Shown here in pieces: positions 46,901 to 54,176 of a stretch of DNA of 64,000 bases. Positions within the stretch are counted from its first letter, which is position 1, and each line of letters starts with the position of its first letter. Made by a program: the position numbers and the translations under genes. The notes beneath the pieces were generated by a model. The model was given only the letters and a program-made list of their open reading frames with translations. It ran no database searches and was not told the DNA's origin. Source of the stretch: Microvirga mediterraneensis (lineage in GTDB: Bacteria > Pseudomonadota > Alphaproteobacteria > Rhizobiales > Beijerinckiaceae); contig NZ_JACDXJ010000001.1 of assembly GCF_013520865.1 (NCBI RefSeq), positions 4,639,418 to 4,703,417 on the forward strand. The letters run 5' to 3'.

Positions 46901-47022
46901 GGCCTAATGGCCGCGGCCTGCGCCGCCTCAAGATCTGCGAACCCGAAGGCTCCCATCGTGGTCCCGGCAACACCCACGCCTGCAGCCTTGAGGAAGCCGC
47001 GTCGTGAGAGTTCCATGTTCAT
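43939..47022 (-). CDS. Formate dehydrogenase alpha subunit, selenoprotein (Sec200)
   Basis: A 1027-residue molybdopterin enzyme oxidising formate to CO2, reached by reading the in-frame TGA at 46423-46425 as selenocysteine (NQARV-U-HGPT, as in FdnG/FdoG). A Tat signal (SRRGFLK) exports it. Cys54, 57, 61 and 96 ([18 protein letters not shown]) hold a [4Fe-4S] cluster. The length is that of FdoG (1016). If the TGA were a stop the reading would break exactly at the active site, yet both halves keep full family sequence. A selB-type hairpin follows the TGA, and selA, selB, selD and tRNA-Sec are all adjacent. The ATG at 47022 follows GGGAGG. Confidence 0.96.
46396..46425 (-). promoter_or_regulatory. 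Sec codon and SECIS hairpin
   Basis: The UGA (46423-46425) is followed 14 bases later by a small stem GUCC/GGGC (46405-46408 with 46396-46399) capped by an AGUCU loop. The same loop sequence and spacing occur in the SECIS elements of E. coli fdnG and fdhF, where SelB binds the GU of the loop. Confidence 0.85.
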
Positions 47023-47326
47023 GGTCACCCTCCCTATGATTTCGCACTGCAACAACTTCTCTACTGTAAAATAGGTTAGTTTCGAACATTTCTAGTGTCA
47101 AACTTCGCACGCTTGATCTGGACCTTTCCGCGTATGAAGCGTGGCCTACATGTGAAACATCGGGTCGGCGATTGGGACAGGCCATTCCTCGTATACCTGC
47201 GTGTCGAAGAGTGCATCGTTGAGCGAGATCCCAAGTGTCGGCATCGGCAAAAATTCGGATCCACTTTTCCGCCCGATGCGCTAGAGAGGCTCACGCCATA
47301 TCCAGACAGGGGTTAGGGCACGCGAG
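47023..47326. other. 304-base gap before the MFS gene
   Basis: It holds the promoter of the formate dehydrogenase operon and repeat copy C (47241-47284). I saw no clear FixK or sigma54 site and no gene. Confidence 0.45.
47241..47284 (-). repeat. Dispersed palindromic repeat, copy C
   Basis: In reverse orientation it shares CGGAAAAGTGGATCC with copies A and B, with inverted arms GCATCGG (47241-47247) and CCGATGC, and CTAG at its border. Confidence 0.8.
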
Positions 47327-48580
47327 ATGGGGTCTAGGGGTTGGGCGGCTTTCCGCCATATGGATTTCCGGTTGTTCTGCGCAGCCCGGTTTGCCATGGC
47401 GCTTGCCGTTCAGATCCAAACCGTAGCCGTTGCATGGCTCGTTTACGACATCAGCGGCTCTGCGCTGAATCTCGGCCTTGTCGGGCTCGCGTCGTTCCTG
47501 CCCACGATGGCCCTCGTGCTCGTCACCGGCCTTGTCGCAGACCGGTACAGCCGGCGTTGGATCCTCCTCCTCGTCTTCTCGGCGATGGCCCTGACCGCTC
47601 TCGGCTTGCTGGTGCAGGTGCATGCGAGTGTGCCGAGCCTCTGGCCTATCTACGGCCTTCTGGTGGCCTTCGGTGCGGCCCGAGCCTTCGGAAACCCCGC
47701 CGCGCAGGCGATCGTTCCGACGCTGGTGCCCACGGGCGATCTGGCGAACGCGATCGCCTGGAACTCGTCCGTCATGCAGGTCGCCACCATCAGCGGCCCG
47801 GCAGTCGGAGGCATTCTCTATGCGGTTCATCCGACAGCGCCGTTCCTGGGGTCGGCCGCCTGTTTCGGGCTGGCCGCCCTGCTCATCGCCGCTTTGCGCC
47901 TGCGGCCCGCCGAGGTCAAACGGGAGCCTGTGACCTGGTCCCGTCTCGTGGCAGGCCTAGTCTTCCTGCGGACGAGACCGCTTCTGCTCGGAGCGATCTC
48001 CCTGGACCTGTTCGCCGTCCTTCTCGGAGGAGCGACGGCCCTGATGCCGATCTTCGCCCGCGACGTGTTCCATGTGGGTCCATGGGGGCTTGGCCTCCTG
48101 CGCTCCATGCCGGCCGTCGGCGCCGTCACCATGGCGATCGTGCTGGCCCACTCGTCCCTTATCACCCGCCGCGCCGGCCTGCGAATGCTGCAGGCAGTCG
48201 GTATCTTTGGACTGGCGACGATAGGCTTCGGATTGTCGACGAGTTTCGGCCTGACGCTCGTGCTGCTCGCCGTCCTCGGCGCCGCCGACATGGTCAGCGT
48301 GGTCGTCCGCCAGACCCTCGTCCAAGCGGAGACGCCGGATGAGTTACGGGGCCGCGTGGCAGCGGTGAACACGGTGTTCATCGGTGCCTCCAATGAACTC
48401 GGCGAGTTCGAGTCAGGGACGCTGGCTTGGCTGGTAGGGGCTCCCGCGGCCGTCGTGATCGGCGGCATCGGGACCTTCACGCTTGCGGTTCTCTGGAGAT
48501 TCTGGTTCCCCGACCTTGCCCGTCGGGACCAGCTCGTCCGCAGCGAAGTGACGAGAAACGTCGAACCTCAGAAGGCATAG
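47327..48580 (+). CDS. MFS transporter, EntS-like
   Basis: A 417-residue major-facilitator exporter with twelve predicted helices. The loop-2 motif GLVADRYSRRWILL and the FLRTRPLLLGAISLDLFAVLLGGATALMPIFARDVFHVGP segment match the EntS/MFS_3 group used for siderophore or drug export. It is a single gene with a short leader. Its substrate cannot be deduced. It converges on the following two-component operon. Confidence 0.85.
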   Translation: MGSRGWAAFRHMDFRLFCAARFAMALAVQIQTVAVAWLVYDISGSALNLGLVGLASFLPTMALVLVTGLVADRYSRRWILLLVFSAMALTALGLLVQVHASVPSLWPIYGLLVAFGAARAFGNPAAQAIVPTLVPTGDLANAIAWNSSVMQVATISGPAVGGILYAVHPTAPFLGSAACFGLAALLIAALRLRPAEVKREPVTWSRLVAGLVFLRTRPLLLGAISLDLFAVLLGGATALMPIFARDVFHVGPWGLGLLRSMPAVGAVTMAIVLAHSSLITRRAGLRMLQAVGIFGLATIGFGLSTSFGLTLVLLAVLGAADMVSVVVRQTLVQAETPDELRGRVAAVNTVFIGASNELGEFESGTLAWLVGAPAAVVIGGIGTFTLAVLWRFWFPDLARRDQLVRSEVTRNVEPQKA

Positions 48581-48627
48581 TCCTTCAGCGCCGAGGCCGA
48601 TGAGCATTCCCGCGACAATTTTCTCTC

Positions 48628-50022
48628 CTACGACCTCATCGGCACGGCGCTCTTCGATGGCATGGGAAGCTGCCCCGGCCGCGAAAGGGGAATGTCGAAC
48701 ACGATGCGGCAGCGTCCATTGCCCTCGATATCGACACCTGTTCCGTACTCCGCCAGGATGTCTTCCACGATCCCAAGGCCGAGCCCGCTCGAGTCCGGAT
48801 CGGAGCGTGCCGGCACGCCGCGCTCGGGTCTCTCCCCGCGAGCATGACCGGCGAAGCCTGGTCCGTCGTCCTCGACGCTGATCCGAGCCTTGTCGCCCAG
48901 CCTCTCGATTTGGACCGTGACCTGCGTCTTCGCCCACTTGCGGGCATTGTCGAGGAGATTGCCCATAACCTCGCCGAAGTCGTGAGGATCCATGTCGACC
49001 GCCAGATCCGCAGGGATATCGGCCTCCCACATCAGCCGCTCTCCTCTGGGCATGTGCTGCATCAGTCTCAAGAGGCGGGCAATGGTCTCGTCCACCTGCG
49101 TATAAGCGCCGCAGCCCACGGATGCGCCGCTGGTGCGGGCGCGCGCCACCTCGCGCTCGACATGCGTGTAGATCAGCTGCAGCTGCTCCTGCATGCATCC
49201 CGCGACATCCTGCAGGCCCGCCTGTTCAAGCCGCCTCACCTCCCCGCGAAGAATCGTCAACGGGGTCTTCAGCCCATGGGCCAATGCGCCGGCGCGATCA
49301 CGAGCCTTGCGGACAAGATCCTCCTGCCGGTCGAGCAGCCTGTTGATGCTCTCGGCGAGCGGCTCCACCTCTACGGGGAAGCGTTGCATCATGCGCCGGA
49401 TCTGGCCGGTCTGAACGGCACTCAATTCTTGCCCTACGGCCCGCAAGGGGCGCAGGCCCAGCGAGAGCTGGAGCCATGCGAAGAGGACGAGGACGGCCGC
49501 TATGGGGATGAGGACCCGTGTGACATCCCACCCGAAGGCCTGACGCAGCTCGACGACCTGGCCATGATCGAGGGCGACGGACAGGCTGACACGGCGCGGC
49601 CCCTGGTCGCCGTCCACCGTGACCTCCCGTTCGATCACGTAAAGCTCCGATCCATCGGGACCGTCGATCTCGAAGGCCTTGTCCCGATCAGTCTCTTCAC
49701 GCGATCCGGCCAAGGGAAGTTCCTTGTCCCAGAGCGAACGCGACCGCATGATCGGGCGCCCGCCCTCGGAAACCTGCCAATAGGCCCCGCCATACGGCTG
49801 GTGATAGCGCGGGTCCGTCAACTTCTGGCCTATCCCGGCCTCTCCTTCCGTGCCGAAGGCCGTCGCAAGCTCCGTCCAATGGATGTTGAGATCCTGCTCG
49901 ACATAGCGGAGCACCTGTCGTTCGAAGAACACGACGAGGGAGGCGCCAGCCACCGCAATCGTCACAAGGATGGATGTCACGGCGACGACCAGCAGCCGCA
50001 GACGAATGGAATTGCAGATCAT
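48628..50022 (-). CDS. Sensor histidine kinase, PhoQ/QseC-like
   Basis: A 464-residue membrane kinase. The first transmembrane segment is at about 8-30, a periplasmic region follows (about 35-160), the second helix is around 165-190 (VLIPIAAVLVLFAWLQLSLGLRPL), then HAMP-like, HisKA (ALAHGLKTPLTILRGE, His at the A-H-G) and HATPase (NLLDNARKWA, DDGPGFAG, SSGLGLGIVEDIL). The HGLKTPL motif is that of the PhoQ subgroup. Its ATG overlaps the response-regulator stop by four bases. The periplasmic ligand is unknown. Confidence 0.9.
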   Translation of the reverse strand: MICNSIRLRLLVVAVTSILVTIAVAGASLVVFFERQVLRYVEQDLNIHWTELATAFGTEGEAGIGQKLTDPRYHQPYGGAYWQVSEGGRPIMRSRSLWDKELPLAGSREETDRDKAFEIDGPDGSELYVIEREVTVDGDQGPRRVSLSVALDHGQVVELRQAFGWDVTRVLIPIAAVLVLFAWLQLSLGLRPLRAVGQELSAVQTGQIRRMMQRFPVEVEPLAESINRLLDRQEDLVRKARDRAGALAHGLKTPLTILRGEVRRLEQAGLQDVAGCMQEQLQLIYTHVEREVARARTSGASVGCGAYTQVDETIARLLRLMQHMPRGERLMWEADIPADLAVDMDPHDFGEVMGNLLDNARKWAKTQVTVQIERLGDKARISVEDDGPGFAGHARGERPERGVPARSDPDSSGLGLGIVEDILAEYGTGVDIEGNGRCRIVFDIPLSRPGQLPMPSKSAVPMRS

Positions 50023-50681
50023 GGCACAGGCGTCTCCATGATGTAGCCGTGGCCGCGCCGGGTGCCGATCGTGTCCGTTCCGATCTTGCGCCGGAGACGG
50101 GCCACGAGGGCCTCGACCGCATTGCTTTCCGGCTCGTCCGAACCATAGACGTGCTCGACGAGTTCGCTCTGGGCGACGACGCGATCCCGGTTGTGAGCCA
50201 GGTATCTGAGCAGACGAAACTCGAGGGGCGACAGCTCGATGGCTCTGCCGTTGAGCAGCACCCGCAGTCGCCGTGTATCGATATGCAGGGCCCCGACCTC
50301 GATTAGCGGCGTGACATGACGCCCGACCCGCCGCAACAGGGCGGCCAGCCGGGCCAGCAGCTCCTCCATCTCGAAGGGCTTGGTCAGATAATCGTCGGCA
50401 CCGGCATCGATGCCCTCGACCCTTTGCAGCCAGGAGCCCCGGGCCGTGAGAACGAGGATCGGGACGGTGCTGGCCTCGTCCCGCAGCCGCCGCACCACGG
50501 ACAAACCGTCGAGCTTCGGCAATCCCAAGTCCAGGATGAGCGCATCGTACTCTTCGGTCGAAGCCCGGAACCAGCCTTCCTCCCCATCGCGGACGACATC
50601 CACCACATACCCGGTTCCGGCCAGTGCGTGCTGGATGTCGCGGGCAATGGCCAGCTCATCTTCGACGAGAAGAACTCTCAT
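50019..50681 (-). CDS. Response regulator, OmpR family (PhoP/QseB-like)
   Basis: A 220-residue regulator. The receiver domain shows RVLLVEDELAIARDIQ, Asp in ALILDLGLPKLDG, and KPF in DYLTKPFEMEELLARL. The C-terminal winged helix contains IELSPLEFRLLRYLAHNRDRVVAQSEL and the TRRGHGYIME recognition hairpin. The ATG at 50681 shares a base with the upstream PepSY gene's stop (TAATG). With the kinase and PepSY protein it forms a three-gene operon. Confidence 0.92.
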   Translation of the reverse strand: MRVLLVEDELAIARDIQHALAGTGYVVDVVRDGEEGWFRASTEEYDALILDLGLPKLDGLSVVRRLRDEASTVPILVLTARGSWLQRVEGIDAGADDYLTKPFEMEELLARLAALLRRVGRHVTPLIEVGALHIDTRRLRVLLNGRAIELSPLEFRLLRYLAHNRDRVVAQSELVEHVYGSDEPESNAVEALVARLRRKIGTDTIGTRRGHGYIMETPVP

Positions 50682-51181
50682 TAGCGTCTCCGGATCTGGA
50701 GGATCTGATTGTTGCGGGCATCGACAACCACCTCCTGATAGCGGCGGTCCCGAGTGAGAACGAGAAATTCGTAACGCCACTGGCCGCTCCAGGATTGCCG
50801 GAGATCGACCTCCAGGATCTTACCGGGAACGGCCCGCGAGACAGTCGGCAGCACCGCGTTCAGGGCAAGGGCCCAGCCCTGCGAGACGGCCTCCCGGGCA
50901 TTCTCGGATGAGGTCCTGCCCCAGCCGCGTTGGGTCGGCTCGTCATCGTCCCCGCCACGTCCTCGCCCGCGTCCGCGCCCTCCATCGTCGCCGCCCTTGT
51001 CCTGGCCGCGGTCATCCCCACCTCCTCGGCCGCTGCTGTCTCCGCCCCCATGGCCGCCTTCTCCCCCTCCTCCACCGCCGCCATCGCCATCCTTGGCGGC
51101 CGCGGTGAAGGGCCAGGAGCTCTCCAGGGCGGTAAAAGCCACGGTGGCCGCGAGGAGGACTATAAGCTGACGTCGGATCAT
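50681..51181 (-). CDS. Secreted PepSY-type protein with Gly/Asp/Arg-rich middle
   Basis: A 166-residue exported protein. A signal peptide covers residues 1-29. A low-complexity middle (about 30-80) contains repeated GGGDD/RGRG units. The C-terminal ~80 residues look like a PepSY domain (NAREAVSQGWALALNAVLPTV... GKILEVDLRQSWSGQWRYEFLVLTRDRRYQEVVVDARNNQIL). It is first in an operon with the response regulator and kinase and probably modulates or is sensed by that kinase. The ATG at 51181 gives the signal peptide directly. Confidence 0.75.
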   Translation of the reverse strand: MIRRQLIVLLAATVAFTALESSWPFTAAAKDGDGGGGGGGEGGHGGGDSSGRGGGDDRGQDKGGDDGGRGRGRGRGGDDDEPTQRGWGRTSSENAREAVSQGWALALNAVLPTVSRAVPGKILEVDLRQSWSGQWRYEFLVLTRDRRYQEVVVDARNNQILQIRRR

Positions 51182-51322
51182 GAAATCTTCCAAAGCGATC
51201 CAGCATAGCACGCCGAACCTGATATTTCGCTGACATAGCCCATCAGGTTCACATGCCCGGTTCCGTTCAGATTGCCAGGGCATCGGCGCCGATCTCTCGC
51301 GCCGGATGAACGGAGGAATACG

Positions 51323-51898
51323 ATGCTGAAGCCAATGAAGAGCGGACCGAGCGTACTGGTTCTGGGTGCAGTTCTGGCGTCCCTGACGGCTGCAGCCGTT
51401 CCGGCGGCTGTCGCAAGTGCCTATTTGTCACCGGCATCGGCTCGTGGCAGCGATGACGGCGGCCGCGGCGGAGATGACAGCGGTGGACGAGGAGGACGCG
51501 GGGGCGACGACCACGGCGGCACGCGAAGCGGAGACGACAGCGGCGAGCGCGGAGGACGGGGCGGAGACGATAACGGACGCGGCCGGAACAGCGATGACGG
51601 CGGCCCCCGTGGCGGCGATGCCGGGCGCGGACGCGGGCGTGGCGCAGATGATGGTCCGAGCCGAAGCCGCGAGGACAACACGCGCAATCACAGCCGAGCG
51701 GATGACGGATCCCGGACAAGAACCCAGGATCAGCACCAGACCCGGACCCGCACGCGTGGGACGGACGATCTCGCCGAGATGCGTCGGGTGCGGGGGCGCG
51801 GAGCGGATGACGCAAGCGTTTCGGAGGACAATGGAGGGCGCGTGGATCGCGACAGGCGCTTCGAGCCTGGAGATGACCGCAGGATCAACGGTCGATAA
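51323..51898 (+). CDS. Secreted Gly/Arg/Asp-rich repetitive protein
   Basis: A 191-residue exported protein with a signal peptide (residues 1-32). From residue 40 it is almost wholly made of Gly, Arg, Asp and Ser in GRGGDD-like units, then more Thr/Gln/Arg-rich repeats (TRTQDQHQTRTRTRGTDD). The acidic GGDD units recall Ca-binding repeats, but no strict RTX nonapeptide periodicity is present. It faces the PepSY-RR-HK operon across a short divergent promoter and shares its low-complexity composition. The ATG follows GGAGGAAT. Confidence 0.7.
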   Translation: MLKPMKSGPSVLVLGAVLASLTAAAVPAAVASAYLSPASARGSDDGGRGGDDSGGRGGRGGDDHGGTRSGDDSGERGGRGGDDNGRGRNSDDGGPRGGDAGRGRGRGADDGPSRSREDNTRNHSRADDGSRTRTQDQHQTRTRTRGTDDLAEMRRVRGRGADDASVSEDNGGRVDRDRRFEPGDDRRINGR

Positions 51899-51930
51899 AA
51901 GAGACGCTTTGGCGCTTCGCGCAATGTTAT

Positions 51931-51961
51931 CCGCACGAGAGGGATGATCCCTCTCGTGCGG
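51931..51961. terminator. Bidirectional terminator hairpin
   Basis: Perfect 14-base arms starting CCGCACGAGAGGGA around a three-base loop, then TTGTT. It separates the convergent Gly/Arg/Asp-rich and MBL-fold genes. Confidence 0.85.
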
Positions 51962-51970
51962 TTGTTATCC

Positions 51971-52927
51971 CTATCCCTGGAGCTGAGCCCACATGTCGCG
52001 GTCGCGTTCGGCGGTCCAGATGACAGGATGGTCGATTCCGGAGGCTTCGTCGAAGGCGCGCGAGACGTTGAACGGGAGGCAATGCTCGTAGATGGCGAAA
52101 TTTCCGAACTTTGGGTCCATCACCTCGCGCGTGGCGGCAAAGGTTTCCTTTAACGAGCGCCCGCGTGCCACAGACAGCTCGGCCGCGCCATAGAGCGTGT
52201 TGACGAAATCGCGGGTCATCGCCACGGCCTCGCGCACCGCCTGGTCACCCTGCAAGGCATCTCCTCGTCCCGGCGCGATGGCCTTGGGCTGGAAGTCGAG
52301 AATGGAATCGAGTGTCTGGGGCCATTCGCGCAGATGAGCGTCGCCGCAATAGCAGGCTGAATGGTACTCCACCAGATCCCCGGTGAACATCACCTCGGCA
52401 TCCGGCACCCAGGCGACGATGTCGCCCGCCGTGTGGCCGGCACCGAGATGGAACAGCTTGACCTCGCGTTTTCCTAAGAACACAGACATGCCGCTTTCGA
52501 AAGTGAGCGTCGGCCAGGTCAGGCCCTCCGGGATGCTGCTCTCGCCGCGGAACAGGCGTGGGAAGCGGCCGATCTCAGAGGCCTTGTCCTGCTCGCCGCG
52601 CTCGACGATCAGATCGTAAGTGGCATTCGAGGCGATGATGCCCTGCGCCTTATAGGCGGAGGCGCCGAGCACCCGCACGGCGTGGTAGTGGGAGAGAACC
52701 ACGTACTTGATCGGCTTGTCGGTGATGGTGCGCACGCGGGCAATCACGTCCTCGGCCATGGCGGGCGTGGCCTGGGCGTCGATGACCATGCAGCCGTCAT
52801 CGCCCACGATGATGCCGGAATTGGGATCGCCCTCGGCCGTGTAGGCATAGAGATCCGGTCCGATCTCGGTGAACGACACTGTCTTGGCGGCCATGTCGCC
52901 TGTCGAGGCAAAAGCTTTGGCAGTCAT
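51971..52927 (-). CDS. Metallo-beta-lactamase-fold protein with altered zinc motif
   Basis: A 318-residue MBL-fold protein. The usual HxHxDH becomes SHYHAVRVLGA (Asp and third His replaced by Val and Arg). A second ligand His is present in GAGHTAGD, the bridging Asp in FTGDLVEYHS, but the last canonical His is replaced in APGRGDAL. It may keep a single metal or bind none. It overlaps the flavin oxidoreductase gene by four bases (ATGA), as part of the catabolic operon. The role is unknown. Confidence 0.82.
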   Translation of the reverse strand: MTAKAFASTGDMAAKTVSFTEIGPDLYAYTAEGDPNSGIIVGDDGCMVIDAQATPAMAEDVIARVRTITDKPIKYVVLSHYHAVRVLGASAYKAQGIIASNATYDLIVERGEQDKASEIGRFPRLFRGESSIPEGLTWPTLTFESGMSVFLGKREVKLFHLGAGHTAGDIVAWVPDAEVMFTGDLVEYHSACYCGDAHLREWPQTLDSILDFQPKAIAPGRGDALQGDQAVREAVAMTRDFVNTLYGAAELSVARGRSLKETFAATREVMDPKFGNFAIYEHCLPFNVSRAFDEASGIDHPVIWTAERDRDMWAQLQG

Positions 52928-54132
52928 TGTGCTGTTTCTCCCAGCTGATGGCCGGAGCCTGCCAGACTCCTGACGCTGTTATCAGTAAACTTGAGCTTCT
53001 CCATGAGCGGTGCTCGCTTTGCGAGCCAAGGCCCATGCTGAACCGGCCAATCCTCAAACCCATGACCATGGCCGAGCGCGTGAGCCGCGTGGTGGGGCCA
53101 GTAGGGATCGTAAAGAGCCTGTCGGCCAATGGCAATCAGATCCGCCTTGCCGTCCTGAAGGATCGCTTCCGCCTGGTGACCGTCGAGGATGACGCCGACG
53201 GCCTGGGTCCTGACATTCGCGTCGCGGCGAATGCGCTCGGAGAACGGTACCTGAAAGCCAAGTCCACGCGGGACGTTCATGTTGCGCGTTTCATCCGAGA
53301 GCCCGCCGGAGGAGCAATCGATCACATCCACGCCGATGGCCTTGAGCTCCCGTGCGAACACGACGGAATCGTCCATGCCCCATCCGCCTTCCGTTCCATC
53401 GACGGCCGAGATGCGCACGAAGAGCGGCTTTTCCTCCGGCCATACGGCGCGCACGTCGGCGGCGATTTCGAGGCCGAGCCGCATGCGGTTCTCGCGCGAG
53501 CCGCCATACTCGTCCTCGCGGAGATTGGATCCCGGCGAGAGGAAGGATGCGACGAGGTAGCCGTGTCCGAAATGCAGTTCCAGGACATCGAACCCAGCCT
53601 GCTCCGCCCGTATGGCGGCATCGACGAACATCCGTCGGGCGCTGGCGATTTCGTCCACGCACATAGCATCGGGAACAGACCATTCCGGTCCGGCCGCGAT
53701 GGCGCTCGGGCCGACGCGCCGCCATGGCTCGCCGGTCTCATGCAACTGCTCCATCGTGAGCGCCCTGCCGCCCTCCCACAGGGCCTGCGAGCCAGCTTTT
53801 CGCCCCGCATGGGCGAGCTGCACTCCGATGGCAGCGCCATTCTCATGGACGAAGTCGACAACTGCCTTGAAAGGAGCGACTTGTTCATCCGTCCACAGAC
53901 CAACATCCCGCACGCCGATCCGCGCGTGCTGCGCGACGGCCGTGCTCTCGACGAAGATCAACCCTGCTCCACCCAAGGCAAACTTGCCGAGATGGACCAG
54001 ATGCCATGCACCCGCCAAGCCCCGTTCGGCCGAATGCTGGCACATGGGCGAGATGACGACGCGGTTCTTGAGAGTGAGGCCCCTGATCGTCAAGGGTTCG
54101 AAGAGCCGTGGCCGTTGGTACGCAGATTTCAT
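52924..54132 (-). CDS. NADH:flavin oxidoreductase, old-yellow-enzyme family
   Basis: A 402-residue FMN enzyme. The N-terminal LFEPLTIRGLTLKNRVVISPMCQHSAERG, the QLAHAGRKA motif and the HFGHGYLVASFLSPGSNLREDEYGGSRENRMRL block (active His and Tyr and FMN site) match the YqjM-like subclass. Such enzymes reduce alpha,beta-unsaturated ketones. It follows the ketosteroid-dehydrogenase-like gene by 44 bases and probably acts on the same ring or enone substrate, though the substrate is not identified. Confidence 0.9.
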   Translation of the reverse strand: MKSAYQRPRLFEPLTIRGLTLKNRVVISPMCQHSAERGLAGAWHLVHLGKFALGGAGLIFVESTAVAQHARIGVRDVGLWTDEQVAPFKAVVDFVHENGAAIGVQLAHAGRKAGSQALWEGGRALTMEQLHETGEPWRRVGPSAIAAGPEWSVPDAMCVDEIASARRMFVDAAIRAEQAGFDVLELHFGHGYLVASFLSPGSNLREDEYGGSRENRMRLGLEIAADVRAVWPEEKPLFVRISAVDGTEGGWGMDDSVVFARELKAIGVDVIDCSSGGLSDETRNMNVPRGLGFQVPFSERIRRDANVRTQAVGVILDGHQAEAILQDGKADLIAIGRQALYDPYWPHHAAHALGHGHGFEDWPVQHGPWLAKRAPLMEKLKFTDNSVRSLAGSGHQLGETAQ

Positions 54133-54176
54133 CGCTCACTCTCCAGAACGGTTGATAAGCGCTCTCGCGCCGCGCC

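Noticed and set aside
47023..47326. FixK or sigma54 control of the formate dehydrogenase operon
   Set aside because: I found only a TTGAT half-site and no -24/-12 pair upstream of the alpha subunit.
48413..49198. Long minus-strand reading across the MFS/kinase junction
   Set aside because: It runs out of frame through the end of the histidine kinase and then into the convergent MFS gene, with no family pattern.
51421..51947. Alternative plus- and minus-strand long readings across the Gly/Arg/Asp-rich gene
   Set aside because: They are products of the GC-rich repetitive codons; only the frame at 51323 has a signal peptide and a ribosome site.
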